NCBI RefSeq assembly: GCF_000273375.1
Contig: NZ_CM001557.1
Coordinates: 1,622,551 to 1,686,550, forward strand
Direction of reading: 5' to 3'
Length of the DNA: 64,000 nucleotides
Origin: Bartonella birtlesii IBS 325
Lineage (GTDB): Bacteria; Pseudomonadota; Alphaproteobacteria; Rhizobiales; Rhizobiaceae
Shown here: in pieces, positions 9,335-18,772 of the stretch
Numbering within the stretch: the first letter of the stretch is position 1
How the letters are laid out: each line of letters begins with the position of its first letter
Program-made: the position numbers and the translations under genes
The notes under the pieces: generated by a model
Database searches by the model: none
What the model saw: the letters and a program-made list of their open reading frames with translations, nothing else
What the model was told of the DNA's origin: nothing

Positions 9335-10021
9335 ATGATTCCTAAAACGCAAAAAAAGAAGAATAAAAAGGGGTTCTTCATCGCATCATTTTTTGTTGTC
9401 GTGATCCTAGCTACTGTCAGTTTATACGCAATAAAAAGCCCTTATGACAAGATAGTGTCCTTTTTCACCGATTTTATTTCAGGAAAAAATACCAAAAAAA
9501 TACAAGAAGAAAAAATAACAGCGATCAGAAAAGCAGCAAAAGGCTTTTTTATCCACATGCGATTTGTTGATACGCCCGCAGATATGAATCAACTTTCTTT
9601 CAAGGATATTCAAGGAAAAGACCACAAACTCGCTGAATTTACTGGAAAACCGCTCTTGATCAATCTATGGGCTATTTGGTGTGCTCCCTGCCGCACAGAA
9701 ATGCCCGAACTGGCGCAATTAAAACGTGAGATGGGTGGAGAAAATTTCGATGTCATAGCTATTAATGTAGACAAAATAGCTTCTTCTGAAAAAATTCAAA
9801 AATTTTTACAAGATGTTCACGCTGATAATTTGCTTTATTATCGCGATGAAACAATGGAGATTTTCAACAACATTAGAAAACAAGGACTCGCTTTAGGATT
9901 ACCCGTCACACTTCTCATCAATAAAGAGGGGTATCTTATTGCTTCATTCAATGGTGCTGCTCCATGGGCCAATGACGATGCTAAAAGACTTATAAAAGCT
10001 GTCATGAAAGAAGCCCAATAA
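9335..10021 (+). CDS. tlpA: TlpA-family thiol:disulfide oxidoreductase
   Basis: The 228-residue protein has a basic N-terminus and one transmembrane anchor (about 12-34). A thioredoxin-fold domain follows, with the redox motif WCAPC in [18 protein letters not shown] (about 107-124) and the cis-proline segment [10 protein letters not shown]. Such proteins act in the periplasm, often reducing cytochrome c or Cu-site proteins. The ATG follows AAAGGATAAA. It is divergent from argH and convergent with the DUF188 gene, whose stop is 1 base away. TlpA or CycY would both fit; the precise partner is unknown. Confidence 0.9.
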   Translation: MIPKTQKKKNKKGFFIASFFVVVILATVSLYAIKSPYDKIVSFFTDFISGKNTKKIQEEKITAIRKAAKGFFIHMRFVDTPADMNQLSFKDIQGKDHKLAEFTGKPLLINLWAIWCAPCRTEMPELAQLKREMGGENFDVIAINVDKIASSEKIQKFLQDVHADNLLYYRDETMEIFNNIRKQGLALGLPVTLLINKEGYLIASFNGAAPWANDDAKRLIKAVMKEAQ

Positions 10022-10022
10022 C

Positions 10023-10535
10023 TTAATAACCGCGCCTTTTTAAACGTTGTATAACGAGATCTAGTGCTGACAAGAAAGAAGAACGATCTTTACGAGACAA
10101 AGGACGAGGCCCTCCTGTTATATACCCTTGTCCTCGCAAATCTTCCATCAAATTACGCATCGCCAGAGCTTGACCGATTGAACTTGCATCAAAAACACGC
10201 CCCGATGGCGAAAGACAAACACCCCCAGCCCGCACAACGCGTGCTGCTAAAGGGATATCACTAGTAACAACGATACTAGCCTCATATACATGTTCTACAA
10301 TCCAATCATCCGCGCAATCAAGTCCACCAGAAACGACCACTCTTTCAATGAGGGTTTCATCTGGAAGAGAGAAAAAACGATTTGCTACAATAAAGGTTTT
10401 TAGCTGATAACGATTCATAACACGATAAATTTCAGCTTTTACAGGACAAGCATCCGCATCAATCAACAAGGTGATGGCAGGTTTTACTCGTGTATTCGTT
10501 TCTTGGCTTTCACGCAACGATAGAGGTTCTTTCAT
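10023..10535 (-). CDS. YaiI/YqxD (DUF188) family protein
   Basis: The 170-residue protein has the DUF188 signature LLIDADACPVKAEIYR (about 23-38), DCADDWIVEH, TSDIPLAARVV and, near the C-terminus, GPRPLSRKDRSSFLSALD. The conserved aspartates recall PIN/NYN-type nucleases, but the biochemical role is not established. Its start overlaps the end of the YihY-family gene by four bases, so the two are translationally coupled. Confidence 0.92.
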   Translation of the reverse strand: MKEPLSLRESQETNTRVKPAITLLIDADACPVKAEIYRVMNRYQLKTFIVANRFFSLPDETLIERVVVSGGLDCADDWIVEHVYEASIVVTSDIPLAARVVRAGGVCLSPSGRVFDASSIGQALAMRNLMEDLRGQGYITGGPRPLSRKDRSSFLSALDLVIQRLKRRGY

Positions 10536-11386
10536 TCATCTGAAGATCGTAAATGCTTGCGATAAAACATTATCGCTGCGTTTATTTCACCTCCCAAAAT
10601 AAAAATTGCACTTAACATATAAAGAAAAATAATCGCAACCATAATAGATGCTAACCCCGCATAGGTAGAAATATAATCAAACATTGTCAAATATTGCGCA
10701 AAAGCAATAGAAGCCATAAACCACACTGACATTGTCACCACGATTCCTGGTAAGATATCTATAAATTTCCGTCGCTCTGCTGGGAGCCATTTATGAACAA
10801 TCAAAAGACTTACAAAGAGAACAACTGCTGCAATTATGTAACGCCATAGACGAATTATACCAATATATTCAATAATGAAAAAAGAATGATTTTGCATAAT
10901 TTTTATCAGTAAAGGTGCCAAAACCAATAAAAAGCTGATCACAACAAGACCAACGGTGCCAAGAATTACAAAAAACAAACTTTGAAAACGACAAAACAAC
11001 AAACTACGTCGATCAACAACACGATAAGCCTTATTTAAAGCTGTACGCAAAGCCTCTATCCCATTAGAGGCAAAATAGGCTGCTCCAATGACAGAAACTG
11101 TTAACACACCCCCTCGCTGAACAGTTAAAACATTGATAATTTCCTGAGATAAAGGCTCTGCAATGACATCTGGCAGTAACTGCACAAGCGTTTTTATTTT
11201 TTGCGGCGTATAAGTAAAAGCACCGATAAAGCTAGCAAGAGATGTCCCAAAAATAACGAAAGGGAAAAATGCTAAAAGCCCCGACAGCGCGACATGACTG
11301 GCAAAAGCACTCCCATTCCCACGCCAATAATGACTTACTGCATCAACAAGGATACGATAGCTATACCAAAAGATACTTCTTAACAA
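10532..11386 (-). CDS. YihY/BrkB (virulence factor BrkB) family membrane protein
   Basis: The 284-residue protein has about six hydrophobic segments. It carries family landmarks in the SGLLAFFPF helix (about 34-42), GIEALRTALNKAY (about 108-120) and the C-terminal FILGGEINAA motif. The family is widespread and was named after a Bordetella serum-resistance locus, but a ribonuclease or transport function has not been shown for it. The start appears to be TTG at 11386: a stop lies two codons upstream and no ATG is near, so the start is slightly uncertain. Confidence 0.85.
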   Translation of the reverse strand: MLRSIFWYSYRILVDAVSHYWRGNGSAFASHVALSGLLAFFPFVIFGTSLASFIGAFTYTPQKIKTLVQLLPDVIAEPLSQEIINVLTVQRGGVLTVSVIGAAYFASNGIEALRTALNKAYRVVDRRSLLFCRFQSLFFVILGTVGLVVISFLLVLAPLLIKIMQNHSFFIIEYIGIIRLWRYIIAAVVLFVSLLIVHKWLPAERRKFIDILPGIVVTMSVWFMASIAFAQYLTMFDYISTYAGLASIMVAIIFLYMLSAIFILGGEINAAIMFYRKHLRSSDE

Positions 11387-11762
11387 ATCTTAATACTTTC
11401 TGGTAACACTCTTCCCAATCTATTCAAGCTTTATAAAAATCACCAAAGCCTAAAAACAATCTTCGCCAATATAAAGGGCAATGATCAATATGGTCAAGCC
11501 TCACTTTGTATCAAAACCACATAGAATGCTTCAAGAGCCAAAAACTATAAAAATCTATACATATCAACCGTTGATACTGTCAGGAAAGCAGGTAAGGCAT
11601 CTACAAAAACCTATCCAAAGCGATCTGTGATATTACAAGATTTGACACACACCAAATGACTTTTTTAAACCCTAGTCATCTCTACCCGATCAGTTGCTTA
11701 CCTTCTCTTTATGGCAATTCACAACTTAAAAAAATATAGGTTTCTAGAAAAAAGCTTTGTTT
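11387..11762. other. gene-free spacer
   Basis: No plausible gene is visible in the 376 bases between tyrC and the YihY-family gene, both of which are on the minus strand. It is AT-rich with stops in all frames and no recognisable remnant. Confidence 0.5.
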
Positions 11763-12695
11763 TCATCCCCTCTCTTTAGAAAGATTATGACGTCCAAAAT
11801 CAGGAGCATCTATTTCCTGACCCGCAGCAATAATATTACGGCGTACAGCACGCGTACGGGTAAAAAAGTTAAACAATGTTTCACCATCTCCCAAACGAAT
11901 TGCCCGTTCTAGGGAAGCAAGCCCTTCATTAAAACGGCTCAACATTTCTAAAATAGCTTCCTTATTATGCAAACAAATATCTCGCCACATAACAGGATCA
12001 GAAGATGCCAAACGCGTAAAATCACGAAAACCCGAAGCAGAATAAGCAATCACTTCTGAATTCGTCACTTTTTCTAAATCACTCGCTGTCCCAACAGTAT
12101 TATAAGCAATCAAATGCGGCAAATGCGAAACAATAGCCAAAACAAGATCATGATGTTTAGGAGTCATCTTCTCGACACGAGCACCACAAGCCTCCCAAAA
12201 CGCTGTCAATTGCGCGACAGCTACAGCATCACTTTCAGCAAAAGGGGTTAAAATACACCAGCGATTCATAAATAAATCAGCAAAACCAGCATCTGGTCCT
12301 GAATATTCAGTTCCGGCAATCGGATGACCAGGAATAAAATGAACGGTTTTGGGTAATAAAGGCGCCATTTCCTCAATAACCAAAGCTTTTGTAGAGCCAA
12401 CATCAGTCACAATCGCTCCCGACTTTAAATGATCACGAATGGTTTTTGCCACCTCCGCACTCGCTCCAACAGGAACAGAGACAATCACTAAATCTGCTCC
12501 TTCAACAGCTTCCGCATTATCGGTTGTATAAAAATCCCCAAGTTCCAATTCACGCGCCCTTTTCAAGGTTTCTTGCCGTCGCGTTGCAATAGAAATTTGA
12601 ACCGCGATATTTTTCTTTTTAATCACTCTTGCCAAAGAAGAACCAATAAGACCGATCCCAATGAGTGCTATTTTTTCAAACTGAATATGGAGCAT
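11763..12695 (-). CDS. tyrC: prephenate/arogenate (cyclohexadienyl) dehydrogenase
   Basis: The enzyme oxidatively decarboxylates prephenate or arogenate on the route to tyrosine. The 310-residue protein starts with an NAD(P) fold, IALIGIGLIGSSLAR (about 9-23), and has VIVSVPVGAS, VTDVGSTKA and FIPGHPIAGTE with the conserved His/Gly residues. The C-terminal helical part contains LVLAIVSHLPHLIAYN. AAAGGTG precedes the ATG. In many relatives tyrC follows a hisC aminotransferase gene; here 455 bases with no gene lie upstream. Confidence 0.93.
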   Translation of the reverse strand: MLHIQFEKIALIGIGLIGSSLARVIKKKNIAVQISIATRRQETLKRARELELGDFYTTDNAEAVEGADLVIVSVPVGASAEVAKTIRDHLKSGAIVTDVGSTKALVIEEMAPLLPKTVHFIPGHPIAGTEYSGPDAGFADLFMNRWCILTPFAESDAVAVAQLTAFWEACGARVEKMTPKHHDLVLAIVSHLPHLIAYNTVGTASDLEKVTNSEVIAYSASGFRDFTRLASSDPVMWRDICLHNKEAILEMLSRFNEGLASLERAIRLGDGETLFNFFTRTRAVRRNIIAAGQEIDAPDFGRHNLSKERG

Positions 12696-13150
12696 CTTTC
12701 ACCTTTAAAAACTCTTTGAAAACGGTAACATAACTACGATTTGTCTCTCTGTTTGTTCAAGATTTATGTACCAAACATTTAAAAAACCACAACCGATAAA
12801 AGAATAAATAAAGTCAGGTGCAGCTCAATAATTACCCGCACAAACTACTAACAGATTATTTTTACCAGGAAAACGCACAACAAATAAATGATAGAAAACG
12901 TAACATCAAGCCCTAAAACTTGACAATCCATTGCTTACAAACATGCATTACTAAACAGATAACAATTCTTCTTATAGTGGGATTACATTATGCCAAACCT
13001 TCTGGTAGCAACAATCAATATAACTGTTTCAAATATTGAAAATTCAGCTAAACAAATTGTGCAAAAAGATACCGTAATTCTAAAAGCATTTTCTCTTCCG
13101 CCAACGCCATAAATCAAGTCAATAAGCCACCAAAAACACAACTGAATATT
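12696..13150. other. gene-free spacer upstream of tyrC
   Basis: Only short frames occur, the longest notable one being a 40-codon frame from 12990 on the plus strand with no recognisable motif. Nothing recognisable as a hisC remnant was seen. It probably contains the tyrC promoter and decayed sequence. Confidence 0.5.
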
Positions 13151-14191
13151 TTAACCAGCCATTTGGCGCCGCGCAACAATTGTAAGCCCTAGCAAAACTT
13201 GACGAATGATCGCTTCACCCAAAAGCGGATTCTTACGACTATCTAAAACAGCGCTTTGAATTCTTTCCATTGCGTAAGAAATATGTTCCAGTTTCCAATA
13301 TCTTAAAGCCTGTTCAACTATTTTTTTCCGTTGAAAAAAAATCGGTGGTCGCGCTTGAGAAATCACTGTAAAGGGTGCTTTCCCTTCAACCTCGACTTGA
13401 TAACGCAAAAGCTGTAATTGCTGAAAATGCCTCTGTGCCGTACTCAAAATAAAAAAAAGCGCACCATGCAGTGCTGCATGTCTACTAAAATGAGCCTCAA
13501 AACCTGTTATATCACCCAATAAAAGAGCATCAATCACTTCATCTAGAGAAAGAGCACTCACATCGCTCACAACAGCCTTCACATCTTCAAGAGTAATATG
13601 GACATTTGAAGCATAAAGACAAAGCTTCTCCAATTCACTCCGTGATACGAGACGATCCCCTCCCAAACTTTCGTGCAACCACTTGCGCGCATCCAAAGAA
13701 AGGGTCTTCTTAAAATGACCTAAAACCTCATCAATCAAGCCATCAAGAGAACGAGCATCATCGGCAAAACAGGGAAGGGCCATCGCTTTTGATGCCGTTT
13801 CAACAATATTGCGTAAGCCTGTTCCTTTTTTTAAATCCCCCGCTTCAATGAGAATAAAACATGCCTCTGGTGGTTCCTCAATTAAAAACTTCAAGGCTGT
13901 AAGAAAGCCTTTTTGGTTAGCACTGTTAGAGACCCATATCAAACGATCTCCGCCAAAAAGCGATAAAGTACGCGCTTCATTTCCCAAACGAGCAGGATCT
14001 TTATCAATTTCAGCAGCATCCAAACGAATCATTGAAAATGGATCTTCTATGGCCACCCGTGTAAGCTTCGCAAAACGCTGTGCACGTTCACAAACCAGAC
14101 CACGATCTGGTCCATAAATGAGAACGATAGGGAAAGAACGTGAAAGACGCGTTAGAAAAGAGTCAACTTCATGCGCTTTTTTCTCAGCCAA
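13151..14191 (-). CDS. holA: DNA polymerase III subunit delta
   Basis: HolA is the clamp-loader delta subunit that opens the beta sliding clamp. The 346-residue protein has the delta-type N-terminal domain (VLIYGPDRGLV, about 18-28; SLFGGDRLIWVSN, about 76-88), the LGGDRLVSRSELEKL helix (about 178-192) and the C-terminal collar domain. There is no Walker A, as expected for delta. It begins four bases after the stop of the ABC transporter ATPase gene and is probably read from that operon. Confidence 0.93.
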   Translation of the reverse strand: MAEKKAHEVDSFLTRLSRSFPIVLIYGPDRGLVCERAQRFAKLTRVAIEDPFSMIRLDAAEIDKDPARLGNEARTLSLFGGDRLIWVSNSANQKGFLTALKFLIEEPPEACFILIEAGDLKKGTGLRNIVETASKAMALPCFADDARSLDGLIDEVLGHFKKTLSLDARKWLHESLGGDRLVSRSELEKLCLYASNVHITLEDVKAVVSDVSALSLDEVIDALLLGDITGFEAHFSRHAALHGALFFILSTAQRHFQQLQLLRYQVEVEGKAPFTVISQARPPIFFQRKKIVEQALRYWKLEHISYAMERIQSAVLDSRKNPLLGEAIIRQVLLGLTIVARRQMAG

Positions 14192-14195
14192 AATA

Positions 14196-14990
14196 TTAAT
14201 CCATTAACAGTTCATCATCATCAAGAGCTTCCCCGCGAACTTTCTGAAACATACCAATTAAATCATTTACATTCAAACCCTTCCGCTCTTCTTGAGACAC
14301 ATCAAAAATCACTTTACCACCATGCAACATCAGCGTCCGATCTCCATGATCAAGGGCCTGACGCATAGAATGCGTCACCATAATAGTTGTTAATTTTTTC
14401 TCTTCAACGATTTTTTCGGTTAACCGCATCACAAAATCAGCCATTCCTGGATCTAATGCTGAAGTGTGCTCATCAAGCAATAAAACATCCGCATGCGCTA
14501 AAGTAGCCATCACAAGACAAACTGCTTGACGTTGTCCACCCGATAAACTGTCCATAGGATTATGGATATACGCTTCAAGACCAATACCTAATTGAGCAAT
14601 TTCATCTCGGAAAAATTGCCGTTTTTCATGATTTAAGGCTGAACGCAAACCACGGCGGCTCCCTCGAAGAGCAGCAAGAGCCAAGTTTTCTTCAATTGTT
14701 AAAGAACCACAGCTTCCTATTAATGAATCCTGAAAAACACAAGCAACCCTCCCAGCGCGCTCACTTACAGATTGCCTAGAAACATTTTGTCCATTAATCA
14801 CCACTTTTCCTGTCGTAGGAAGGGTTGCGCCCGCTAAAACACTAAGCAAAGTTGATTTACCAGCGCCATTTGAACCAATAATCGTAACAAAACTGCCACG
14901 ATCAATCTTGAGATTAATATCAATTAATGCCTGTTTTTCTAAAGGCGTTTGCGGTTTAAAAGTAACCCCAACATGAGAAAACTCAATCAT
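14196..14990 (-). CDS. ABC transporter ATP-binding protein (TrpX-type system)
   Basis: The 264-residue ATPase has Walker A GSNGAGKS (about 39-46), the Q-loop in CVFQDSLIG, the signature LSGGQRQA (about 143-150), Walker B VLLLDEHTSALDP and the switch His in VTHSMRQA. The start at 14990 is chosen because GGGGAGGCGTAAAC precedes that ATG and homologues begin with a similar MIEF-type strand. It overlaps the permease gene end by eight bases. It powers the importer formed with the two upstream genes. Confidence 0.93.
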   Translation of the reverse strand: MIEFSHVGVTFKPQTPLEKQALIDINLKIDRGSFVTIIGSNGAGKSTLLSVLAGATLPTTGKVVINGQNVSRQSVSERAGRVACVFQDSLIGSCGSLTIEENLALAALRGSRRGLRSALNHEKRQFFRDEIAQLGIGLEAYIHNPMDSLSGGQRQAVCLVMATLAHADVLLLDEHTSALDPGMADFVMRLTEKIVEEKKLTTIMVTHSMRQALDHGDRTLMLHGGKVIFDVSQEERKGLNVNDLIGMFQKVRGEALDDDELLMD

Positions 14991-15879
14991 GTTTACGCCT
15001 CCCCAAATAGCGTGGTACAATAAGTGTTAAAACAACCAAAAGCGCGGTGATCAATTGAAGATCGGTCGACGTATCAATACCGATCCCCTGTGCTTCAAAA
15101 GCAAACTGCACTGCAACGCGATAAAGCACAGATCCCACAATACAACTGATAATAATCCAGAAAATATTGCGCGTACGAAAGAGGGTTTCACCAATAATAA
15201 CTGCTGCTAAACCGAAAACAATCGTACCAATTCCACCGGTAATATCGGTAGCAATCGCGGTTTGAATATAAAGGGAACCTCCAAGCGCAACACATGCATT
15301 TGAAAGACCCATACCAAAATAAATCAACGCTGACGTATGAACCCCTTGCGCCGTAGCCATCCGTGGATTAGCACCCATCGCCCTCATAGCAAGACCGATT
15401 TCACTTTCCAAAAAGCGCCAAATCAAAAATGCCACAACTAACAATACAGCACCAACAAAAAGAGGACGCACAAAAATATCAGACAAACCAAACAAATCAT
15501 AAAAGGGTGTTAAAGCAGTATCAGCACGTGCTAAATTAACATTAGATCCTCCCATAATCCCCATAATACGAAGATTAATCGTATAAAGCGCTGACATCGT
15601 TAAAATGGAAGCCAAAAGATTTAAAATACCAAAATGTAAATTCAGCAAAGCTGTTAATAATCCAGCTACCATACCTGCACAAAAAGCGCATACCATAGCC
15701 GTCCATGGATTAAAACCTAAAAGAATCAAAACACCACAAACACACGACCCGAGAAGAAAAGAACCATCGACAGTTAAATCAGGAAAATCTAAAACGCGAA
15801 ACGAAAGATAAACCCCAATTGCAACAAATGCATAAATAAGACCTAATTCTACAGCACCAGAAAACGCAAATATATTCAT
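14983..15879 (-). CDS. ABC transporter permease (TrpX-type system)
   Basis: The 298-residue protein is largely hydrophobic with about eight membrane segments and resembles the branched-chain-type permeases. It includes VLDFPDLTVDGSF (about 30-42) and EIGLAMRAMGANPRMA (about 165-180), the coupling-helix region that contacts the ATPase. An in-frame GTG 12 bases upstream (15891) is an alternative start. The context (COG2984-type binding protein plus ATPase) suggests uptake of an aromatic amino acid or related small molecule; the substrate is not shown by sequence. Confidence 0.9.
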   Translation of the reverse strand: MNIFAFSGAVELGLIYAFVAIGVYLSFRVLDFPDLTVDGSFLLGSCVCGVLILLGFNPWTAMVCAFCAGMVAGLLTALLNLHFGILNLLASILTMSALYTINLRIMGIMGGSNVNLARADTALTPFYDLFGLSDIFVRPLFVGAVLLVVAFLIWRFLESEIGLAMRAMGANPRMATAQGVHTSALIYFGMGLSNACVALGGSLYIQTAIATDITGGIGTIVFGLAAVIIGETLFRTRNIFWIIISCIVGSVLYRVAVQFAFEAQGIGIDTSTDLQLITALLVVLTLIVPRYLGRRKHD

Positions 15880-15932
15880 CCGGAAATTCACTCCATGAAA
15901 GCTTAATGTACTTTTATCGTGTCAATGGAAAT

Positions 15933-16910
15933 CTACTGAATAACCTTTGTTGCACGTTCAAGAACCGCTTGTGGAATGATGATACCAGCTTTTTTAGCCG
16001 CTTTCATATCAATGCGGATATCATTATTAGCTCCCTGCACAATATCAATATCGCCGGGCTTTTCACCCTTCAAAATACGCACAACCAACTTGCCAGCATC
16101 AACTCCTACATCATAGAAATTTACGCCCTGAGTCATAAAAGGTCCGCGTCCAATAGAGTTAGCATCGACAGTAAATAAAGGAGTGTTCGTTTCCTGTGTA
16201 ACTTTTGACGCTCCCTCTAAAACAGAAAGAACCGTATTGTCAGCGGGAATAAAAATAAGATCCACCTTACCAACTAAAGCGCGTGTCGCCGCCTGAACAT
16301 CAGAAGGTTTAGACGCCGATGAAGGAATGATTTCAATTCCCACTTTGTTCGCTGCATCTTTTAACACCTTAAGTGTTGAAACAGAATTGGCCTCAGAAGC
16401 ATTATAAAGATAACCAAGTTTTTTCAAATCTGGTTTCACCTCTTGCAAAAGCTTGAGACTTTCTGCAACATCTATATGATCAGAAGACCCCGTCACATTG
16501 CCACCAGGTTTGGTAAGCGAAGACACTATTTTCGCTCCCATAGGATCAGAAATTGCAGCAAAGACAATAGGAATTGTTTTCGTTGCCGCGAACATCGTCT
16601 GTGCTGAAGGCGTACTAATTGCAACAATTACATCAGGTTTATCACCAACAAATTTACGCGCAATTTGCGTTGCTGTAGAAATATTGCCCTGCGCTGATAA
16701 AAAAGTAAGTTCTAAATTTTCACCTTGCTTATAACCATTTTCTGCAAGTACATCTTCCACACCTTTACGAACTGTATCTGCAGCAGGATGTGCCATAATT
16801 TGTGTAAGTGCAACTTTAACGTGTTTAACGTGATCACCCGCTTTTGCAAAACTATTGATGATAAAAACAGCTGCAACTGCAATCCATAATGCATTTACTC
16901 TTCTCAACAT
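15933..16910 (-). CDS. ABC transporter substrate-binding protein (COG2984/TrpX-like)
   Basis: The 325-residue protein has an N-terminal signal peptide (hydrophobic about 8-21, cleavage likely near AKA-G) and a periplasmic type I binding fold. Recognisable blocks are VKVALTQIMAHPAADTVR (about 30-47), VAISTPSAQTM, VFAAISDPMGAK and GVNFYDVGVDAGKL. The family includes the tryptophan/tyrosine binding protein TrpX; the true ligand is unknown. It is the first gene of a four-gene run (binding protein, permease, ATPase, holA). Confidence 0.9.
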   Translation of the reverse strand: MLRRVNALWIAVAAVFIINSFAKAGDHVKHVKVALTQIMAHPAADTVRKGVEDVLAENGYKQGENLELTFLSAQGNISTATQIARKFVGDKPDVIVAISTPSAQTMFAATKTIPIVFAAISDPMGAKIVSSLTKPGGNVTGSSDHIDVAESLKLLQEVKPDLKKLGYLYNASEANSVSTLKVLKDAANKVGIEIIPSSASKPSDVQAATRALVGKVDLIFIPADNTVLSVLEGASKVTQETNTPLFTVDANSIGRGPFMTQGVNFYDVGVDAGKLVVRILKGEKPGDIDIVQGANNDIRIDMKAAKKAGIIIPQAVLERATKVIQ

Positions 16911-17106
16911 TTCACTCCGCCCCTTTTTTGCAACAATCGATAAAGGAAATAATTTATTACTGAAGAATCTTCCAAAATCAATCTTTATTTCCCTTTTTGA
17001 AACATGAGTAAATAAATTAAACTGAAATGTTATTTTTTTGTTGCAATTCAGAGAAGCCTACGCCATACAAGCAACACTTGAAGCAAAATATGTTTCGAAT
17101 CGGTGA

Positions 17107-17181
17107 GCGGGTGTAGCTCAGGGGTAGAGCACAACCTTGCCAAGGTTGGGGTCGTGGGTTCGAATCCCATCGCCCGCTCCA
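17107..17181 (+). tRNA. tRNA-Gly (GCC)
   Basis: The cloverleaf is complete. Acceptor GCGGGTG (17107-17113) pairs with CGCCCGC (17171-17177) with one G-U pair, the D arm is GCTCAGGGGTAGAGC, and the anticodon loop TTGCCAA gives anticodon GCC. The T arm contains GGTTCGAATCC and the CCA end is encoded (17179-17181). It borders the decayed phage island and could have been its attachment site, although no duplicated 3' end was found downstream. Confidence 0.97.
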
Positions 17182-18496
17182 TATGGGTTTTGCATTTGTT
17201 ACTATATGTAGTGTAGCCGCTATTAAATTTTGTAACAGTTTATTTCTTTTGAGAGATTCTGAAAGGGTAGTATTTAAAACCTCCTTTATGAGTCTTTTTT
17301 CTTCTCCTAAAAATCGTAATTTGAGATGATCTTTTCCACCTTAACGGAAGTGCATTATTTGAGAAATAGCCTGATAAGATGGTACCCTCTGTTTAGTGTA
17401 AATTGACCAATAGTTTTGCCTTATTCTACGCTATTATTAATCAAAAAGGATAAACGTTTCAATTGCGCAATGTTTGTGTCATTGCTGGATATCATCAAAG
17501 GATCTCTTATAGGCTCTCTCCCCTCATTCTGTCCCCCCATGCAAAGCAGTGGTGTGTACACGTTGAATTACGTGCTAACCGCACGATCAATGGAAACAGA
17601 ATCACGGACGCTATTGACACGCACTGTAACATCAGGAATTTTTGTGGAGATCTCAAGCGCAAAACAGCGCAATTCTTTTAAGCGATGAAGAGGAGCATCA
17701 AAAACCTTTTCCAATTCTTTCATGGGTTGGTCAAATTGCATAGCTTTATAGAAGAGTGCGATTAAGATTGTTGTTTGAGCAAGCGCACCAACCATGCATC
17801 CATGCACATAGTTGAAAGCATTTTCTTCATACAAAAAATTGATTATAATGGTAATTTAGTGTATTTATATTAAATTAAAATCCCGAATAACGTAAGCTTC
17901 TCTTATTTTAAACTTGTTTATCTTGAAACAATCAAAACCACTTGCTTACACGTCAAAAGCGGGATGAGCGTGGGTAAAAACTGTACAAGAAAGAAGTAAA
18001 AATGGCTCTTATGAATCATCTAGATGCAACAGTAAAGGGAACACAAAATCAAACTCATAACAAAACATCTAATTAGGACAAACAAGCCCCCATTATAAAA
18101 CAGAATATATGAGATGAGGATCGAATAATGAAGATGATATCTTGCAAGAATATAGCTTCATTTATGATACAGAAGTCACTAAATGCGGCTTTATTCAATA
18201 CTATCGATAATGAAACTAAATCAGAATATCATGCGCCAATGCAATTCCAAATGACTTGTACTGGACGATAATGGTTTGATTCTATCGGTTATAACCCACG
18301 TTTACTAATCAAACAGCTCCCTTACGCATGAAAATCAAACGCGTCGATCGTAATGAGAAAAAAATCAATCAAGCAGTTGAGATATTCTTGGAAGAAATAG
18401 GGCGAAACCTAAAGCAGATCTTGACACAAACCACTTGAAGTTATGGCAGTGTCCTCTCCTCTCAGTCCTCCGTCTTTTCATAAAAACTTTTAATAA
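17182..18496. other. decayed island without intact genes
   Basis: About 1.3 kb between tRNA-Gly and the integrase remnant contains only short broken frames. These include an 88-codon minus-strand frame (17568-17834) with one hydrophobic stretch and a 36-codon plus-strand frame from 18328. None matches a family I know. Position beside a tRNA and an integrase remnant suggests leftover prophage or island DNA. Confidence 0.55.
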
Positions 18497-18772
18497 ATGC
18501 GTGTTCACAACATAGATGAATCGCATCTCAATGTAAGGAGAAAAGATATAGCACCTAGTCCAACTACTATAACGCAATCAGCCATTACACGCGCTTTAAG
18601 AGAAACCAAAAAACAAAAATGCGGATTCATAGAAATTAAGCCTACAGGCGAATTTTTTATTTATCTTAAATCGGTTATCCCAATACTAAACTCAACAGCA
18701 AATCCAGACAAATTATTAGATTTACAAAGAATGGATATTATGATGCTTTGCTCTCTAAAATGTGAAATTTCT
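18497..18772 (+). pseudogene. remnant of small phage-associated protein upstream of integrase
   Basis: The first 92 codons of a 170-codon frame resemble, from memory, the small protein often encoded just before rhizobial and Bartonella phage integrases: TQSAITRALRETKK followed by CGFIEIKPTGEFFIYLK. The end of this part runs without a stop into the integrase-like start at 18773, so the original stop has been lost or the two are fused. Probably non-functional. Assignment rests on pattern and context only. Confidence 0.45.

Noticed and set aside
9302-9352. Longer N-terminus for ArgH
   Set aside because: It would overlap the divergent tlpA start, has no good ribosome binding site, and homologues start at the internal MTDEK-type Met.
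12990-13112. 40-codon plus-strand frame upstream of holA's end
   Set aside because: Clean ATG and stop but no ribosome binding site or recognisable motif; in AT-rich spacer this length is expected by chance.
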